DNA of 64,000 nt from Streptomyces marokkonensis (lineage in GTDB: Bacteria > Actinomycetota > Actinomycetes > Streptomycetales > Streptomycetaceae): assembly GCF_008312835.1 (NCBI RefSeq), contig NZ_VSKS01000009.1:225492-289491 (forward strand), read 5' to 3'. The notes beneath the pieces are model-generated. The model ran no database searches and was not told where the DNA came from. It worked only from the letters and a program-made list of their open reading frames with translations. The position numbers and the translations under genes are program-made. Numbering within the stretch: the first letter of the stretch is position 1; each line of letters opens with the position of its first letter. Below, piece after piece: positions 11,185 to 19,505 of the stretch.

Positions 11185-11506
11185 GCGCCCACCCGCCGCG
11201 CGCTCCGGGCGGGGGACACCGGGGAGGCGGCACGCGCCAGGCGGACGGCTGGGGCGGGGACGGCTGTGCGGGGCATCACGGCATTTCCTGTCGGCTCTGT
11301 GGCATGGAGCGTGCGCCCCCCGGCCGCTGCACGGCGGCGGCCATGAGACCAGGGGGCGCGTCCGCATCACATCACGGCGGACGGCGGGTGGGACGTCCCC
11401 GAAGGTCCCCGCGGGCAGGGCCCGACGTCCCCGCGGCGGACGGCGGCTCGCCCCCGCTCGGCCTCCTCCGCTGCAAAGGAGCCGGGCCCCGGTTCGCAGT
11501 CGTACG
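11185..11506. other. Intergenic region, mnmA end to flavohaemoprotein start
   Basis: This 322-bp stretch must contain the mnmA terminator and the promoter of the globin-reductase gene (both minus strand). A weak GGCTCC...GGAGGAGGCC stem (about 11463-11485) directly after mnmA is a possible terminator. I find no gene, no clear -10/-35 pair and no recognisable nitric-oxide-responsive operator. The frame upstream of 11184 stays open to 11370, so a longer N-terminus cannot be fully excluded. Confidence 0.4.
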
Positions 11507-12643
11507 TCAGACCGCCGGGGTCGCCTGCCCGGCCCGCACGGTGGACGCGATCGTCGCCGAGCCGACCACGCGCGTGCCGTCGTACAGCACGATCGCCTGG
11601 CCGGGGGCGACGCCGCGGACGGGCTCGGTGAAGCGGACCCGCAGCTCCCCGTCGACGAGTTCCGCCGTCACCTCCGTCTCGCCGCCGTGGGCGCGCAGCT
11701 GGGCGGTGTAGGTGCCGGGGCCCGACGGGGCGGTGCCGCACCAGCGGGGCTTGATCGCGGTCAGGGCCGTGACGTCCAGGGCCGCCGCGGGACCGACCGT
11801 GACGGTGTTGGTCACCGGGGAGATGTCGAGGACGTAGCGGGGCTTGCCGTCGGGGGCGGGGGTGCCGATCCTCAGGCCCTTGCGCTGGCCGATGGTGAAG
11901 CCGTACGCGCCCTCGTGCGTGCCGACCTTGGTGCCGGACTCGTCGACGATGGCGCCCTCGGCCTTTCCCAGGCGGCCCGCGAGGAAGCCCTGGGTGTCGC
12001 CGTCGGCGATGAAGCAGATGTCGTGCGAGTCGGGCTTCTTGGCCACGGCCAGGCCCCGGCGCTCGGCCTCCGCGCGGATCTCGTCCTTGGTGGTGACGGT
12101 GTCGCCGAGCGGGAAGAGCGCGTGTGCCAGCTGCTTCTCGTCGAGGACGCCGAGGACGTACGACTGGTCCTTGGCCATGTCGGAGGCGCGGTGCAGCTCG
12201 CGGGTGCCGTCCTCGCGCAGGATCACCTTCGCGTAGTGGCCGGTGCAGACCGCGTCGAAGCCGAGCGCGAGCGCCTTGTCCAGCAGCGCGGCGAACTTGA
12301 TCTTCTCGTTGCAGCGCAGGCAGGGGTTGGGGGTGCGGCCGGCCTCGTACTCGGCGACGAAGTCCTCGACGACGTCCTCGCGGAAGCGGTCGGCGAGGTC
12401 CCACACGTAGAACGGGATGCCGATGACGTCGGCGGCGCGGCGGGCGTCGCGCGAGTCCTCGATGGTGCAGCAGCCCCGCGCGCCGGTACGGAACGACTGC
12501 GGGTTCGCGGAGAGCGCGAGGTGGACGCCGGTCACGTCGTGGCCCGCTTCGGCCGCGCGGGCGGCGGCGACGGCGGAGTCGACTCCGCCGGACATGGCGG
12601 CCAGGACGCGGAGGGGGCGGGAGGGCTGCGGGGTGTCAGTCAT
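11507..12643 (-). CDS. mnmA: tRNA-specific 2-thiouridylase MnmA
   Basis: A 378-aa enzyme that installs the 2-thio group on U34 of Lys, Glu and Gln tRNAs. The N-type ATP pyrophosphatase PP-loop is [12 protein letters not shown] near residue 17; the catalytic nucleophile Cys is in [12 protein letters not shown] and the persulfide-carrying Cys in SHDICFI. The rest is the central and beta-barrel tRNA-binding region. ATG at 12643, with GGAAGGG and a TACCCT -10-like box just upstream (12653-12658), indicates a very short leader. The sulfur donor, cysteine desulfurase, is encoded 4 kb away (16890-18059). Confidence 0.95.
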   Translation of the reverse strand: MTDTPQPSRPLRVLAAMSGGVDSAVAAARAAEAGHDVTGVHLALSANPQSFRTGARGCCTIEDSRDARRAADVIGIPFYVWDLADRFREDVVEDFVAEYEAGRTPNPCLRCNEKIKFAALLDKALALGFDAVCTGHYAKVILREDGTRELHRASDMAKDQSYVLGVLDEKQLAHALFPLGDTVTTKDEIRAEAERRGLAVAKKPDSHDICFIADGDTQGFLAGRLGKAEGAIVDESGTKVGTHEGAYGFTIGQRKGLRIGTPAPDGKPRYVLDISPVTNTVTVGPAAALDVTALTAIKPRWCGTAPSGPGTYTAQLRAHGGETEVTAELVDGELRVRFTEPVRGVAPGQAIVLYDGTRVVGSATIASTVRAGQATPAV

Positions 12644-12703
12644 AGCCCTTCCAGGGTACGGGGGCGCGGGAACCACGGCCGCCGGGTATGCGTTCACGAT
12701 CAC

Positions 12704-13369
12704 ATGGGGGCACAGAAGGCATCCGAGGACGGGGACCGGCGCATCGGGCGCCGGGCCCTGATCGTGGGCGGGGCGGCGGCCGCGGCGGGCACGGCGGTGC
12801 TGGCGCGGGACGAGCTGGCGCGGCTGTGGTGGCGCATACCCGGCGTCGAGAAGCCGCGCGAGCAGGGCGCGGTCGACTACGCGGGTGCCCGCTGGGTGGC
12901 GGCCTCGGACGCCAACTGGCGGCGTGCGGACCGGCCGGACGACTTCGGCGTCGACATGGTGATCGTCCATGTCACCCAGGGCAGCTTCGACAGCGCGGTG
13001 AAGGCGTTCCAGGACCCGGGGCACAAGGCGTCGACCCACTACATCGTCGGCCAGGACGGCCGTGTCACGCAGATGATCCGCGAGCTGGACGTGGCGTACC
13101 ACGCGGGCAACCGCGACTACAACGAGCGCAGCGTCGGCATCGAGCACGAGGGGTTCGTGGACCGGCCCGAGGACTTCACGGACGAGATGTACGAGGCCTC
13201 GGCCCGTCTCACGGCGCGCATATGCGCGCGCTACGGCATCCCGGTCGACCGGGAGCACATCATCGGCCACGTCGAGGTGCCGGGCACGGACCACACCGAC
13301 CCGGGCCCGCACTGGGACTGGGACCGCTATCTGGAGCTGGTCCGCCGCGCCCGCACGTCGCGGGCCTGA
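12704..13369 (+). CDS. N-acetylmuramoyl-L-alanine amidase (Amidase_2) with Tat-like signal
   Basis: A 221-aa peptidoglycan hydrolase cleaving between MurNAc and the stem L-Ala. The N-terminus has twin arginines followed by a hydrophobic stretch ([15 protein letters not shown]), resembling a Tat signal or anchor. The Amidase_2 domain follows: MVIVHVTQG (first zinc His), [40 protein letters not shown] (second His) and DHTDPG (third ligand). The ATG at 12704 lacks a clear ribosome site. Divergent from mnmA with a 60-bp gap. Likely role: wall turnover or recycling. Confidence 0.88.
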   Translation: MGAQKASEDGDRRIGRRALIVGGAAAAAGTAVLARDELARLWWRIPGVEKPREQGAVDYAGARWVAASDANWRRADRPDDFGVDMVIVHVTQGSFDSAVKAFQDPGHKASTHYIVGQDGRVTQMIRELDVAYHAGNRDYNERSVGIEHEGFVDRPEDFTDEMYEASARLTARICARYGIPVDREHIIGHVEVPGTDHTDPGPHWDWDRYLELVRRARTSRA

Positions 13370-13376
13370 GCGGGGT

Positions 13377-13407
13377 GCCCCGCCCGGCCGTACGCGCCGT
13401 GCGGGGC
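13377..13407. terminator. Bidirectional terminator hairpin
   Basis: GCCCCGC (13377-13383) pairs with GCGGGGC (13401-13407) across an 17-nt loop between the converging amidase gene (stop 13369) and the EspG-like gene (stop 13422). There is no U-tract, which is usual in high-GC actinobacteria. Confidence 0.5.
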
Positions 13408-13421
13408 TGCCGCCCACCGGC

Positions 13422-14264
13422 TCACGCCGGCTGCCGCGGCGTCCTCGCGAACTCCTCCACGGACGGCAGCAGACCGGTGATCATCTGCCAGACCTCCTTG
13501 GCGTCGGCCCGGACCAGCTTGAGCGCGGTGGTGTCGTCCACCTGACCGGGCAGCACCGGTTCGGCGGGCAGCTCGCGGTGCCAGTAGCCGAGGGGACCGC
13601 AGTCCCACACCGCGAACCCGCGCACCCGGGCGGCAGGGGTGCCCTCGTCGTGGCCCTGCCACGCGGCGGTCATCCGCCAGCTGGACCGCATCCCGGCGAT
13701 CAGCCGGGCGAGGGTGCCGAGCTGCGGCCTCCGGGTGAGCCCGGCGGCCCTCAGCGCGTCGGTCACCCGCTCGAGGCCCTCCTCGGCGGTCAGTCCGGGC
13801 AGACCGTCCAGGGTGTCGAGCCCCGCGTCGAGGACGGCCATGGTGGTCTCGATCACGGGCGTGGCCACGTCGACGGTGTCCTCCGCCTGGAGGTTCACCA
13901 TCCGCGCCAGCGCCCAGACGAGCATCTTCGGCTCCAGGCGGACGTACTCCGACTCCGCCGAGCCCGGCCAGGACTCGTGGGAGTAGACGCAGCCGTCGCC
14001 GATGGTGACGCCGTGGTGGAGGGTGCCGTGCTCACCGAGCGCCTCCACGTGGAGGACAACGGCGGGCGCCCGCAGGGTGCTGACCAGCGGGCTCAGCAGG
14101 AGGTCGAGGTTGCCCTCGTGGTCGGTGAGGCCCGCCTCGCGCAGTTCGCGGTCGGCCTCCGCCAGCTCGGGGGGCACCTCCTCCCCTTCGGTGCGGTGAC
14201 CGAGGACGGCCAGGTGGCTCTCGGCGAGCCGGAAACGGCCCCGCGTGCTGTCATACGAGGGCAT
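13422..14264 (-). CDS. EspG-like (ESX secretion-associated chaperone-like) protein
   Basis: A 280-aa protein without catalytic motifs. The segment [20 protein letters not shown] followed by a region of alternating beta strands resembles EspG-family proteins, cytosolic chaperones that bind PE-PPE-type substrates of ESX (type VII) secretion systems. This is pattern recognition at the level of 'RaGLtdadG...vdp.L..L..La.P', not an alignment, and needs a profile search. It is the last gene of a four-gene minus-strand cassette that also encodes a T7SS-substrate-like protein and a membrane protein. No strong ribosome site precedes the ATG at 14264. Confidence 0.55.
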   Translation of the reverse strand: MPSYDSTRGRFRLAESHLAVLGHRTEGEEVPPELAEADRELREAGLTDHEGNLDLLLSPLVSTLRAPAVVLHVEALGEHGTLHHGVTIGDGCVYSHESWPGSAESEYVRLEPKMLVWALARMVNLQAEDTVDVATPVIETTMAVLDAGLDTLDGLPGLTAEEGLERVTDALRAAGLTRRPQLGTLARLIAGMRSSWRMTAAWQGHDEGTPAARVRGFAVWDCGPLGYWHRELPAEPVLPGQVDDTTALKLVRADAKEVWQMITGLLPSVEEFARTPRQPA

Positions 14265-14345
14265 GGTGTGTCGCTTTCGTCGGCGGAAGGGTCGGGCGGC
14301 GAGGGCTCGGGGAGGCCGGGCGGGGGCTCAGGCGGTCCGCGGGGT

Positions 14346-14924
14346 TCACTGGAAGACCTCCAGCCAGTTCAGCGACCTGTTGAAGAAGGCGCGGACGGCC
14401 CCGCCCCGGGTGAGGTTGCGGGTGTTGACGCCGCACATCACGGCGGCCAGGGCGAGGTCGGTGGCGTCGGCCGGACCCAGGACGGTCAGCGTGGCCTTCT
14501 TCCGCGCGCCCCTGCCGCGCCGGCTGGTCCGGATCTCCACGCCGTCCCGGACCAGGGTGCGGTCACGGTGCCTGGAGCTGGTCGCGAGGTAGCGGTACTC
14601 CCGCCCGGCGACCTGCATCCGCAGGGCCCGTCCGGCCCTGGTCTGTGCCCAGCGGTTGCGCTTGAGACGGATTCCGGCTCCGCCGACGCTGAGCTGCCCC
14701 AGATGCAGCGAGGGCTTCCGTCCGTAGGCCCAGCCGCCGAAGGAGGTCGCGGGGAGGGTGTCCCCGCTGACCGCGGTGACATGACGGTCGCCGTGCCGGC
14801 TCACCGGGTAGACCACCTCGACCCGCCCGAACTCCCCCAGGGTGCCCCGGTAGCCGAACTTCCAGGTCGTCCGATGACCCGAACGGTCCTCCCAGTGGTC
14901 GAGGGTGTACGTGTGTCGCTGCAT
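14346..14924 (-). CDS. Unknown 192-aa protein, beta-rich
   Basis: I do not recognise this protein with confidence. It is basic and rich in predicted beta strands (WKFGYRGTLGEFGRVEVVYPV..., YRYLATSSRHRDRTLVRDG...), ending in an aliphatic helix (DATDLALAAVMCGVNTRNL) and a NRSLNWLEVF tail. The run of strands plus a hydrophobic C-terminal helix faintly recalls LURP-one/tubby-like folds. No signal peptide, membrane segment or catalytic signature is visible, so it is probably cytosolic. The ATG at 14924 has GGGGAAGGA upstream. It sits between the EspG-like and substrate-like genes. Confidence 0.7.
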   Translation of the reverse strand: MQRHTYTLDHWEDRSGHRTTWKFGYRGTLGEFGRVEVVYPVSRHGDRHVTAVSGDTLPATSFGGWAYGRKPSLHLGQLSVGGAGIRLKRNRWAQTRAGRALRMQVAGREYRYLATSSRHRDRTLVRDGVEIRTSRRGRGARKKATLTVLGPADATDLALAAVMCGVNTRNLTRGGAVRAFFNRSLNWLEVFQ

Positions 14925-14971
14925 CGTTCCTTCCCCTCGCGCCGCGCGGCGCGGATGTGCCGTGGCCCGCA

Positions 14972-16147
14972 TCAGTCGAACGGGTTGAGTGCGCTGCCGA
15001 GTGCCTTCGCGCCGTCGGAGATGGCCTCGCCGGCCTTCTCGGCCTTGTCGCCGACCCAGTCGGCGGCCTCCTCCGCGCCCTTGCTGATGCTGTCCCAGTT
15101 GTCCCAGACCAGGGTTCCGGCGTAGGCGAGCCCGGTGCCGACGGCGAGGCCTACGGTGACCGGGTTGGGGGCGACCATGGCGGCGGTGAGCGAGGCGTTG
15201 AAGGCCGTACCGGTCCAGTTGGAGAGGTACTTGGCCTTGTCCTCCTTCCACGCCTTGCCGTGGTCCATGGTCGCGAGGTTGGCGACTCCCCAGGCGGTGG
15301 CGCCGGCGGAGCCCACGATGCCGAGGCCGCGCATCCATCCGGCGGCCTTGGCCGCGTTGGCGAGACCGCCGCGCTGGGCGACGCGGAGCAGGTTGGCCTC
15401 GGTGGCGGTGGGCAGGTAGAAGGCGCCCTTGCGCATGTATCCGGCGAGCATCGCCGCCTCGTCGGAGCCGGCGAGCGCGCCGGTCGGCACCCGGGTCAGC
15501 CAGCTTCCGGCCTTGGGGATCCGGGACAGTTTGTCCCAGTGGCCGTTGATCATGCGGGCGGTGAAGGTGCCCGGCGCGTTGAGCACCTTGGAGGACTTGA
15601 AGTACGAGATGAGCGACTTGCCGCCCAGGAGTGCCGTGGTCGACGCCGTGAAGAACGCCGACAGGTTGGCCGCGCCCTCGATGTACGTCGAGACCGCCTT
15701 GCCCAGCTTCTCGTTGCCGGTGAGCTCGGTGACGGCGTCGCCCTGGATCCTGACCAGCCAGTCGTCGAGGGTCTCGCCCTCCTTCTTCTTGAGCCAGCCG
15801 TCGTCGACACCGTCGTCGGCCGCGGCCGCGTTGGCGACCAGCAGGATGTCCGGGGGCAGGTCCTTGTTCCTGAGCTGCTCGGGGGTGAACCCGGCCAGCA
15901 GCAGCCCGGCCAGCGGATCGCCGTCCTCCAGGCGTGCGTAGGCCGCCTTCCGGCGGAGTCCGGGCGCGGTGTCCGATATCCAGGGACGCATGGGCCGTAT
16001 CGCGCTCAGCTTGTCCGACACCCCGAGCTCGGAGGCCCTCGTGAACGCCTCGTCGAGTTTGTCCCCCGCCCCTCCCCGGCCGTCGAGCAGCTTGGCCAGC
16101 TGCTCGAGGTCCTGGGGGTTCACCACTCTGTTCGGCTTGCCTGTCAC
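14972..16147 (-). CDS. Type VII secretion substrate-like protein, unknown function
   Basis: A 391-aa protein with no Sec signal peptide. The N-terminal 100 residues are helical and contain YARLE (Y70-x3-E74), fitting the YxxxD/E type VII signal, though position and context are not classic. The middle is Ala/Gly-rich and helical, with hydrophobic stretches (LGIVGSAGATAWGVANLA; MVAPNPVTVGLAVGTGLAYA). The end, DNWDSISKGAEEAADWVGDKAEKAGEA..., is the amphipathic Ala-Lys-Glu pattern seen in many actinobacterial WXG/T7SS-associated large proteins. No toxin domain is recognised. GTG at 16147 with GAAGGAG four nt upstream. Neighbours EspG-like and DUF3093-like genes suggest one system. Confidence 0.65.
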   Translation of the reverse strand: MTGKPNRVVNPQDLEQLAKLLDGRGGAGDKLDEAFTRASELGVSDKLSAIRPMRPWISDTAPGLRRKAAYARLEDGDPLAGLLLAGFTPEQLRNKDLPPDILLVANAAAADDGVDDGWLKKKEGETLDDWLVRIQGDAVTELTGNEKLGKAVSTYIEGAANLSAFFTASTTALLGGKSLISYFKSSKVLNAPGTFTARMINGHWDKLSRIPKAGSWLTRVPTGALAGSDEAAMLAGYMRKGAFYLPTATEANLLRVAQRGGLANAAKAAGWMRGLGIVGSAGATAWGVANLATMDHGKAWKEDKAKYLSNWTGTAFNASLTAAMVAPNPVTVGLAVGTGLAYAGTLVWDNWDSISKGAEEAADWVGDKAEKAGEAISDGAKALGSALNPFD

Positions 16148-16253
16148 GAAGCTCCTTCGGCTGGTCGGTGTCGGCTGCTCCCCGGCAAGGAGGCCGCACT
16201 GGCGCGCGGACACGGTACCGAGGCCGCTGTGGGGTCCCCGGAGCCGGTGACGG

Positions 16254-16829
16254 CTAGACCGTGCGGGCGCGCGTCAGCGCGTCGAGCAGGGCCGCACGGT
16301 CGTGGGTGGCGATCAGCAGCGGCTCACCCTGCGCGTTCTCGACCACGATCTGGTCCATGCCCAGCGGTACCGACCATCCCCCGCCCACCATCCGCGGCGG
16401 CACGGCCGCACCGCTCCTCCGTCGCATCTCCGCGAGTTCCTCACGCGACCGTGAGGCCAGGGCCGCGGCGAACTCCGCGTCCGTGGGCTGCCGCGCCGCC
16501 TCCCGGAGCGACGCGACGGTCAACGAGTCCACCGGGATCGTCTCCCGCCCCACGGTCAGCTGTCCGTCCCGGATGCGGATCCGGTGGTAGACCCGCTTGG
16601 AGAGGGGCACCGCGTTGAACACGAGGGCGAGGAACGCCGCGCCGCCGAGGAGGACGAACCAGACCGTACTGTCCTCGGGAAGCAGGATGCTGCCCTGGTA
16701 GGCGACCCAGACGGCGAGCACCGTGACGGTGGCGACCGTCCAGCGCCTCGGCAGCTTCTCCCGGTACACCACGTCCCGCCCGTACGACGACGCCGCCGCA
16801 CCCGCTCCGGACCCCTTCGCGCCCTCCAC
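16254..16829 (-). CDS. DUF3093-like membrane protein
   Basis: A 191-aa protein with two closely spaced transmembrane helices (about residues 30-52 and 57-78) followed by a soluble beta-rich domain (YHRIRIRDGQLTVGRETIPVDSL). The YREKLPRRW start and two-helix hairpin resemble DUF3093 proteins of actinobacteria; the soluble half looks PH-like. Function unknown. GTG at 16829 is preceded by GAGGGGAG. First gene of the cassette, 60 bp downstream of iscS. It may be the membrane component of the T7SS-like locus, but the association is positional only. Confidence 0.7.
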   Translation of the reverse strand: MEGAKGSGAGAAASSYGRDVVYREKLPRRWTVATVTVLAVWVAYQGSILLPEDSTVWFVLLGGAAFLALVFNAVPLSKRVYHRIRIRDGQLTVGRETIPVDSLTVASLREAARQPTDAEFAAALASRSREELAEMRRRSGAAVPPRMVGGGWSVPLGMDQIVVENAQGEPLLIATHDRAALLDALTRARTV

Positions 16830-16889
16830 GCCCGCTCCCCTCAGCTCGTACCGGTCGGAGTTCCATGATCCCGGGTCGCACCGGGCGGC

Positions 16890-18059
16890 TCAGGTCAGTC
16901 CCGCCGCCCTGGCCCGTTCCACCGCCGGGCCGATGGCCTTGGCCAGGGCCTCGACATCGGCCTCCGTGGAGGTGTGCCCCAGGGAGAAGCGGAGGGTGCC
17001 GCGGGCCAGGTCGGGGTCCGTGCCGGTGGCCAGGAGGACGTGGCTGGGCTGGGCGACGCCGGCGGTGCAGGCGGAGCCGGTGGAGCACTCGATGCCCTGG
17101 GCGTCGAGGAGCAGCAGCAGGGAGTCGCCCTCGCAGCCGGGGAACGTGAAGTGCGCGTTGGCGGGAAGCCGCCCCCCTGGGGCGGGGTCGCCGCCGAGGA
17201 CGGCGTCCGGGACGGCCTCGCGGACCGCGGCCACCAGGTCGTCGCGCAACTGCCCGATCTCGCGGGCGAACCACTCCCGCTGCTCGGCGGCGAGCCGTCC
17301 GGCCACCGCGAAGGAGGCGATGGCGGGGACGTCGAGGGTGCCGGAGCGGACGTGGCGCTCCTGGCCTCCGCCGTGCAGCACGGGCACAGGGGTGTGCTCA
17401 CGGCCCAGGACCAGCGCGCCGATGCCGTACGGGCCGCCGATCTTGTGGCCGGTCACGGTCATCGCGGCGAGTCCGGACGCGGCGAAGTCCACCGGGATCT
17501 GGCCGAACGCCTGGACCGCGTCGGAGTGCAGGGGTACGCCGAACTCCGCGGCCGCCTCGGCGAGTTCGCGGACCGGCAGGATCGTCCCGATCTCGTTGTT
17601 GGCCCACATGACCGTGGCGAGGGCGACGTCGTCGGGGTTGCGGGCGATGGCCTCGCGCAGGGCGTCCGGGTGGACCCGGCCGTGGGAGTCGACCGGCAGG
17701 TACTCGACGGTGGCGCCCTCGTGCTCGCCGAGCCAGTCGACGGCGTCGAGCACGGCGTGGTGCTCGACGGGGCTGGCGAGCACCCGGGTACGGGCCGGGT
17801 CGGCGTCGCGGCGGGACCAGTACAGGCCCTTCACGGCGAGGTTGTCGGCCTCCGTGCCGCCTGAGGTGAGGACGATCTCGCTGGGCCGGGCCCCGAGTGC
17901 TTCGGCGAGGGTTTCCCGGGCCTCCTCGACGGTGCGCCGGGCGCGGCGTCCGGCCGCGTGCAGCGAGGAGGCGTTGCCGGTGACGCCCAGGTGCGCGGTG
18001 AGTGCCTCGACTGCCTCCGGGAGCATCGGGGTGGTCGCGGCGTGGTCGAGGTAAGCCAT
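16890..18059 (-). CDS. iscS: Cysteine desulfurase (IscS/NifS class)
   Basis: A 389-aa PLP enzyme converting cysteine to alanine and enzyme-bound persulfide. The start ([11 protein letters not shown]), the SGGTEADN cofactor contact, the [10 protein letters not shown] aspartate region, the Schiff-base lysine in [14 protein letters not shown] and the loop cysteine in [10 protein letters not shown] are all present; the RSGTLDVP segment supports the class. The likely acceptor is MnmA, encoded upstream on the same strand, and Fe-S assembly is also possible. In the S. coelicolor order as I remember it, this gene lies next to the amidase gene, so the four genes at 13.4-16.8 kb separate former neighbours. 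Confidence 0.95.
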   Translation of the reverse strand: MAYLDHAATTPMLPEAVEALTAHLGVTGNASSLHAAGRRARRTVEEARETLAEALGARPSEIVLTSGGTEADNLAVKGLYWSRRDADPARTRVLASPVEHHAVLDAVDWLGEHEGATVEYLPVDSHGRVHPDALREAIARNPDDVALATVMWANNEIGTILPVRELAEAAAEFGVPLHSDAVQAFGQIPVDFAASGLAAMTVTGHKIGGPYGIGALVLGREHTPVPVLHGGGQERHVRSGTLDVPAIASFAVAGRLAAEQREWFAREIGQLRDDLVAAVREAVPDAVLGGDPAPGGRLPANAHFTFPGCEGDSLLLLLDAQGIECSTGSACTAGVAQPSHVLLATGTDPDLARGTLRFSLGHTSTEADVEALAKAIGPAVERARAAGLT

Positions 18060-18128
18060 GGTGGGGCCGATTCTACGGGGCCCCGCGCACCGGCCCCGGG
18101 TCGCGGTCGGCGGGGACGCCGCGTCGGC

Positions 18129-18395
18129 TCAGAAGCTCCACGAGATCGTGCCGTCCGCCTGCATGAACGCCAGGAGGACGAGGAGGTCGGCGACGCCGAG
18201 CCCGAGGCCGAGGAGGGCGCGGCCGCGCCGGGGCGTGCCCCGCCACAGCGCGACCGCCGCCAGCACGATGGCGGTCGGGCCGAGGAAGACGTTGAGGACG
18301 AGCAGGCCGAGCAGGCCCAGGACGAAGGACGCGACGGCCATCCCGTCGGTGTCGTGGATTCCGGTGCGGCGGCCGGCCGGTGCGGTGAGGTGCAT
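18129..18395 (-). CDS. Small DUF4190-like membrane protein
   Basis: An 88-aa protein with an Ala/Gly/Leu-rich membrane segment (MAVASFVLGLLGLLVLNVFLG), a second one (PTAIVLAAVALWRG) and a third near the end (ALLGLGLGVADLLVLLAFM). The order 'FVLGLLGLL...ALWRGTPRRGRALLGLGLG' is typical of actinobacterial DUF4190 proteins of unknown function. The short hydrophilic N-terminus (about 18 residues) faces the cytoplasm by the positive-inside rule. Possibly cotranscribed with the upstream small membrane gene. Confidence 0.75.
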   Translation of the reverse strand: MHLTAPAGRRTGIHDTDGMAVASFVLGLLGLLVLNVFLGPTAIVLAAVALWRGTPRRGRALLGLGLGVADLLVLLAFMQADGTISWSF

Positions 18396-18454
18396 GGTGA
18401 TCGGCTCCCACGGTCGGGGGCGGGCGGTACGTACGGAACTGGTGCCTCAGGAGG

Positions 18455-18622
18455 TCAGCGCGCCGAGGTGCCGCGTCGGCGGCCGTGGCGCTCGCGCAGG
18501 GCGAAGGCGCCGAGCCAGAGGGCGATGACGGCACCGGCGGCGACCGAGAAGGACAGCGGCGCGTGGGCCACGGTGCCCAGTACGACACCCAGCAGCAGAA
18601 GCGCGGCGACGAGGAACAGCAT
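18455..18622 (-). CDS. Small two-helix membrane protein, unknown
   Basis: A 55-aa hydrophobic protein: MLFLVAALLLLGVVLGTVAH, a short loop, then AAGAVIALWLGAFALRERHG and an Arg-rich tail. I chose the ATG at 18622 because GGGGGA precedes it and the membrane helix starts there; an in-frame extension to 18670 would be Cys- and Pro-rich and overlap the promoter. It is divergent from the TetR-type regulator with a 113-bp gap, the classic arrangement for a regulated pair. Confidence 0.65.
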   Translation of the reverse strand: MLFLVAALLLLGVVLGTVAHAPLSFSVAAGAVIALWLGAFALRERHGRRRGTSAR

Positions 18623-18735
18623 GAGTGGATCCCCCAGGTGCGGTGAACATGGACGGTTACACTTGTTCACTGACTTTCCAGTCTAACGCGACTCATGACT
18701 TTCCCCTTACGGAGAACAGTTGTTAACTGCATGGT
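18623..18735. promoter_or_regulatory. Divergent promoter region of TetR gene and small membrane gene
   Basis: This AT-richer 113-bp segment holds a 9-bp direct repeat TGACTTTCC at 18671-18679 and 18696-18704 (25 bp apart) and an inverted repeat CAGTT-GTT-AACTG at 18718-18730. TTAACT (18723-18728) lies 7 nt before the TetR ATG, so the mRNA may be leaderless, and the inverted repeat overlaps this -10 box, as expected for autorepression. All assignments are inferred from position. Confidence 0.45.
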
Positions 18736-19380
18736 ATGAGTCACATCCCCGGGGTCCGGCAGGCCCAGAAGCAGAAGACCCGGCAGGCGCTGCTCGACGC
18801 GGCGCTGGAGCTGCTCGAGGGGCAGAGCCTGAGCAGCCTGGGCCTGCGTGAGGTCACCCGCGCGGCGGGCGTCGCCCCGACCGCCTTCTACCGGCACTTC
18901 CGCTCCATCGCGGACCTGGGCGTGGCGCTGGTCGAGGAGGCGCTGGGCAGTCTGCACCCGACGATCCGGACGACGGTGTCCACGACCGGCGACGGCGAGG
19001 AACGCATCGCGCGTGCTCTGGAGTTGATAGCGGGTCATGTGGACGCGTACCCCGCGCACGTGCGTTTCATCGCCCGTGAGCGGCACGGCGGGGTCCGGCC
19101 GGTGCGGGAGGCGATTCACCGCCAGCTGGGGCTGTTCACGGCGGAGGTCGGGGAGGCCCTGGCCAAGGATCCGGTGTCCGCGGGGTGGAGCGAGGAGGAC
19201 GTGCTGATGCTGGCGCAGCTCTACGTGGACCTGATGCTGGGCACGGCGTCGCTCCTGCTGGAGGCCCCGGCGAGTGAGCCCGGGGCGCGGGAGCGGGTGT
19301 CACGGATGGCGGCGCGGCAGATGCGGCTGATCGGCATCGGGCGGACCCACTGGCTCGACCGGCCGGGTGGGGACAGGTGA
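18736..19380 (+). CDS. TetR-family regulator, FabR-like
   Basis: A 214-aa repressor. The N-terminal TetR helix-turn-helix runs from QKTRQALLDAALELL to VAPTAFYRHFRSIADLG; the C-terminal part (FIARERHGGVRPVREAIHRQL) resembles FabR-type regulators of unsaturated fatty-acid synthesis. A lipid or acyl-CoA ligand is therefore plausible but not shown. A possible operator overlaps its own -10 box. Its convergent neighbour is an acyl-CoA thioesterase-like gene, consistent with acyl metabolism, and the divergent neighbour is a small membrane protein that may be its target. Confidence 0.85.
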   Translation: MSHIPGVRQAQKQKTRQALLDAALELLEGQSLSSLGLREVTRAAGVAPTAFYRHFRSIADLGVALVEEALGSLHPTIRTTVSTTGDGEERIARALELIAGHVDAYPAHVRFIARERHGGVRPVREAIHRQLGLFTAEVGEALAKDPVSAGWSEEDVLMLAQLYVDLMLGTASLLLEAPASEPGARERVSRMAARQMRLIGIGRTHWLDRPGGDR

Positions 19381-19395
19381 GGGGTGGGGCGGGTG

Positions 19396-19497
19396 AGGGT
19401 TTCTCCGCCCCCGCCGCCCCTTCCCGTTCCCGTCACCCGGGGGCTGGACCCCCGGGCTCCCCTTCGGCCTGAACGGTCTCGTCCCGTAGCGCCGGAC
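19396..19497. repeat. Dispersed GC-rich repeat with hairpin, copy 2
   Basis: Related to 6487-6583: the gggtttctccgcccccgccg start, CCCTTCCCGT run and hairpin are shared. The stem is cccggggg (19436-19443), loop ctgga, cccccggg (19449-19456). It lies between the converging TetR gene (stop 19380) and thioesterase gene (stop 19506), so the hairpin probably acts as a bidirectional terminator. Confidence 0.7.
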
Positions 19498-19505
19498 GGG
19501 CCGGA

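Noticed and set aside
11177-12703. N-terminal extension of the amidase back to 11177
   Set aside because: The extension is antisense to mnmA, and a Tat-like signal begins right after the ATG at 12704.
12704-13369. Prophage endolysin, because Amidase_2 proteins occur in phages
   Set aside because: No holin, integrase or phage structural gene is nearby. The Tat-like N-terminus and conserved place next to mnmA point to a chromosomal wall enzyme.
14972-16147. Polymorphic toxin with immunity gene
   Set aside because: No toxin domain or nuclease/deaminase motif is visible at the C-terminus, and no small acidic immunity-like gene follows. I keep only the weaker T7SS-like description.
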